From CAZFBR01 sp035353495 [NCBI: uncultured bacterium] (GTDB lineage: Bacteria > DAOPZR01), in the NCBI GenBank assembly GCA_964517215.1, contig CAZFBR010000183.1:1-7091 (forward strand): DNA of 7,091 nt. The letters run 5' to 3'. Of this stretch, positions 5,872-7,091 are shown in pieces. Within the stretch, counting starts at the first letter, position 1; every line of letters starts with the position of its first letter. Both the position numbers and the translations under genes were made by a program. A model generated the notes under the pieces. That model had not been told where the DNA came from, made no database searches, and saw only the letters and a list, made by a program, of their open reading frames with translations.

Positions 5872-5949
5872 CCCCCGCCGCCGGCCGGACGCACCGGACA
5901 GCAACGCCATCCGCCCGGTACCATTCGCACTGCCGGCGGCCGGCGCCGG
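5872..5949. other. Convergent junction with GC-rich inverted repeats, possible bidirectional terminator
   Basis: This 78-base gap separates the ends of two genes that face each other. GCCGCCGGC (5877-5885) is repeated inverted as GCCGGCGGC (5932-5940), with 46 bases between, and CCGGCGCCGG (5940-5949) is a perfect palindrome. No T-run follows either element, so a standard intrinsic terminator is not shown. Termination here would be useful to both genes, which is the main argument. Confidence 0.3.
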
Positions 5950-6822
5950 TCAGGGAGTCAGTAGTCCGCGCAGCCGCGCCCAATCGATGCGGGCAAGATA
6001 ATCCTGCGCCCGCGCCCGGTCGCCGGTCACGGTCACCAGCACAGTGCGCCCGGCCAGCTCAGGGCCATGCTCGCCCGGCGCGGTCAGCCAGTGCTGTTCC
6101 CCGTCGCGCTCTTCCCGCCAGTCGCCGAGCAGCACCATCGTCCAGCCATCTCGCCAGCCGTTCTCCGCCATCGTCCCGTCGCCATTGACCCGCCAGGCCA
6201 TCGCCCCGGCCACCGGCGGCAGCGATGCCGCTGCCAGCCAGAAATCCTCATGGAAGGTGTTCAGCGTCACCCGCACCCGCAGCCGCATGTCCCGCGGCGC
6301 ATGCGCCAGCTGGATCTCGCGCAGGGCCTGGTCCGCGGGGGCATAGGCCGCATTCATCGCCGCGGCGTTCCGGTCAAGCCGGGCGTTCAGCTCTTCCGCC
6401 GCCACCAGATCGCCGCGTTCCGCCGCCGCGCCCAGCTGCGTTGCCAGCGCCTCGCGTTCCGCCTGCAGGGCGGATACATCGGGCGTGCCGCGCGCGTACA
6501 GTTCCTGGAGCGCGGCCATGCTCGCCGCATCCGCCTGCGTCAGCCGGGCCTGATCCTCCCACGCCAGGCCGCAGTCAAGCCGCAACGGACTGCTTTCCGC
6601 GCCGACCCCGAGATACTCGGGCGGCGTGGTCTCCGAAATATCAGTCAGCGTCCAATCCGCCGGTCCCGCCGGCAGCGCCGCAGCGCAGCCCGCGTAAAAC
6701 CGCGCCGCAAATTCCTGTTCCGCGACCGTCGCCGGCCGCGCTTCGCCGTCCGCCCACGCCCCGACTGCGCCCAACAGCACCAGCACCGCCGCCACACCCC
6801 AACTCCGCCGTATCCGCTGCAT
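5950..6822 (-). CDS. Exported protein of unknown function with coiled-coil-like middle
   Basis: I do not recognise this 290-residue protein. A clear Sec signal peptide is present: basic start (MQRIRRSW), hydrophobic core AAVLVLLGAVG, and a cleavage site after AWA (24/25), so it should be periplasmic or secreted; there is no lipobox cysteine. Only two cysteines follow, C46 and C84, which could form a disulfide. Residues about 112-170 are rich in Ala, Glu, Leu, Gln and Arg and look like a long helix or coiled coil. The C-terminal part (about 178-268) looks like alternating strands with many Trp (W195, W210, W223, W227, W235, W245). ATG 6822 has a run of G (GGGGGGG) ahead as ribosome site. It starts 20 bases after the uvrA stop on the same strand, so it may share its transcript, but a link to DNA repair is not implied. 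Gene reality is supported by the signal peptide and the full-length frame. Confidence 0.78.
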   Translation of the reverse strand: MQRIRRSWGVAAVLVLLGAVGAWADGEARPATVAEQEFAARFYAGCAAALPAGPADWTLTDISETTPPEYLGVGAESSPLRLDCGLAWEDQARLTQADAASMAALQELYARGTPDVSALQAEREALATQLGAAAERGDLVAAEELNARLDRNAAAMNAAYAPADQALREIQLAHAPRDMRLRVRVTLNTFHEDFWLAAASLPPVAGAMAWRVNGDGTMAENGWRDGWTMVLLGDWREERDGEQHWLTAPGEHGPELAGRTVLVTVTGDRARAQDYLARIDWARLRGLLTP

Positions 6823-6842
6823 GATTTTCCCCCCCGGCGCCG

Positions 6843-7091
6843 TCAGGCGCGATGCTTCTTTTCCCAGGCGCGCAGCGCCGCCGCCGTATATGAGCCCTTC
6901 GTCTGCAGGACGCTCGCATACTGCCCCGCCGCCACCAGCGTCCCCCCGCCTTCGCCCCCTTCGGGGCCGAGGTCGATGATCCAGTCGGCACTGGCAATGA
7001 CGTCGAGATTGTGCTCGATCACCACCACGGTATTGCCCCGCTGCACCAGCTCGTCGAGCACGCGCAGCAGCTTGTCAATGTCGGCGAAATG
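6843..7091 (-). CDS. uvrA: Excinuclease ABC subunit A, C-terminal end, cut by window edge
   Basis: The damage-recognition ATPase of nucleotide excision repair. Only the last 82 residues and the stop are in the window; whole UvrA is about 940 residues, so the rest lies to the right. The visible part is the end of the second ABC ATPase domain: [16 protein letters not shown] at the edge, then [19 protein letters not shown] with the H-loop histidine, then the invariant [11 protein letters not shown] and the tail [17 protein letters not shown]. This pattern is unique to UvrA among ABC proteins. The terminal tail after SYT is slightly longer than in some homologues. The gene is followed after 20 bases by the exported unknown gene. 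Confidence 0.97.
   Translation of the reverse strand, partial: HFADIDKLLRVLDELVQRGNTVVVIEHNLDVIASADWIIDLGPEGGEGGGTLVAAGQYASVLQTKGSYTAAALRAWEKKHRA

Noticed and set aside
5116-5910. A 264-codon minus-strand frame opposite the nitrilase gene
   Set aside because: The plus-strand frame holds the Glu-Lys-Cys triad and a good ribosome site; the opposite frame shows no family features.
5877-5949. A definite intrinsic terminator between the convergent genes
   Set aside because: Inverted repeats exist but the loop is long and no T-run follows, so it is kept only as a low-confidence element.

Overview
The window is a densely coded, strongly GC-rich bacterial segment with eight protein genes, two of them cut by the window edges. 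Nothing in it fixes the phylum. A Sec-type signal peptide, a biotin-dependent decarboxylase of the Na+-pumping type and the lack of any biotin carboxylase gene next to it suggest a bacterium that can ferment or live anaerobically on dicarboxylic acids. No tRNA, rRNA, CRISPR array, insertion sequence or integrase is visible.

Minus strand, 4764 down to 1: a tight five-gene operon, in transcription order mdcA-like (malonate decarboxylase alpha subunit, a CoA/ACP transferase), a single-chain MmdA/PccB-type carboxyltransferase, an OadG-type small membrane anchor, a biotin carrier protein, and an OadB-type membrane decarboxylase that runs off the left edge. The last four have the order of the Veillonella methylmalonyl-CoA decarboxylase genes (A-D-C-B, without mmdE). 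The junctions are 71, 9, 13 and 3 bases.

The likely joint job: the MdcA-like enzyme activates malonate (or a related dicarboxylate) as a thioester, the carboxyltransferase moves its carboxyl group to biotin on the carrier protein, and the OadB-type subunit decarboxylates carboxybiotin and exports Na+. Known malonate decarboxylases use an acyl carrier protein and a carboxyltransferase split in two (MdcD/E or MadC/D). Here the MdcA-type transferase is paired with an acyl-CoA-type, unsplit carboxyltransferase, and no carrier protein gene lies between them. This suggests a CoA-based, Na+-pumping malonate decarboxylase. This combination is the most interesting point of the window.

4765-4980: a divergent control region with a plausible extended -10 promoter for each direction and a 14-base inverted repeat at the start of the rightward transcript. 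Rightward from 4981 lies a nitrilase-superfamily amidohydrolase with a complete catalytic triad, which may feed the pathway by hydrolysing an amide.

5872-7091: after a 78-base convergent junction come two minus-strand genes: an exported protein of unknown function with a coiled-coil-like middle, and, 20 bases upstream of it, the C-terminal end of uvrA (nucleotide excision repair), cut by the right edge.
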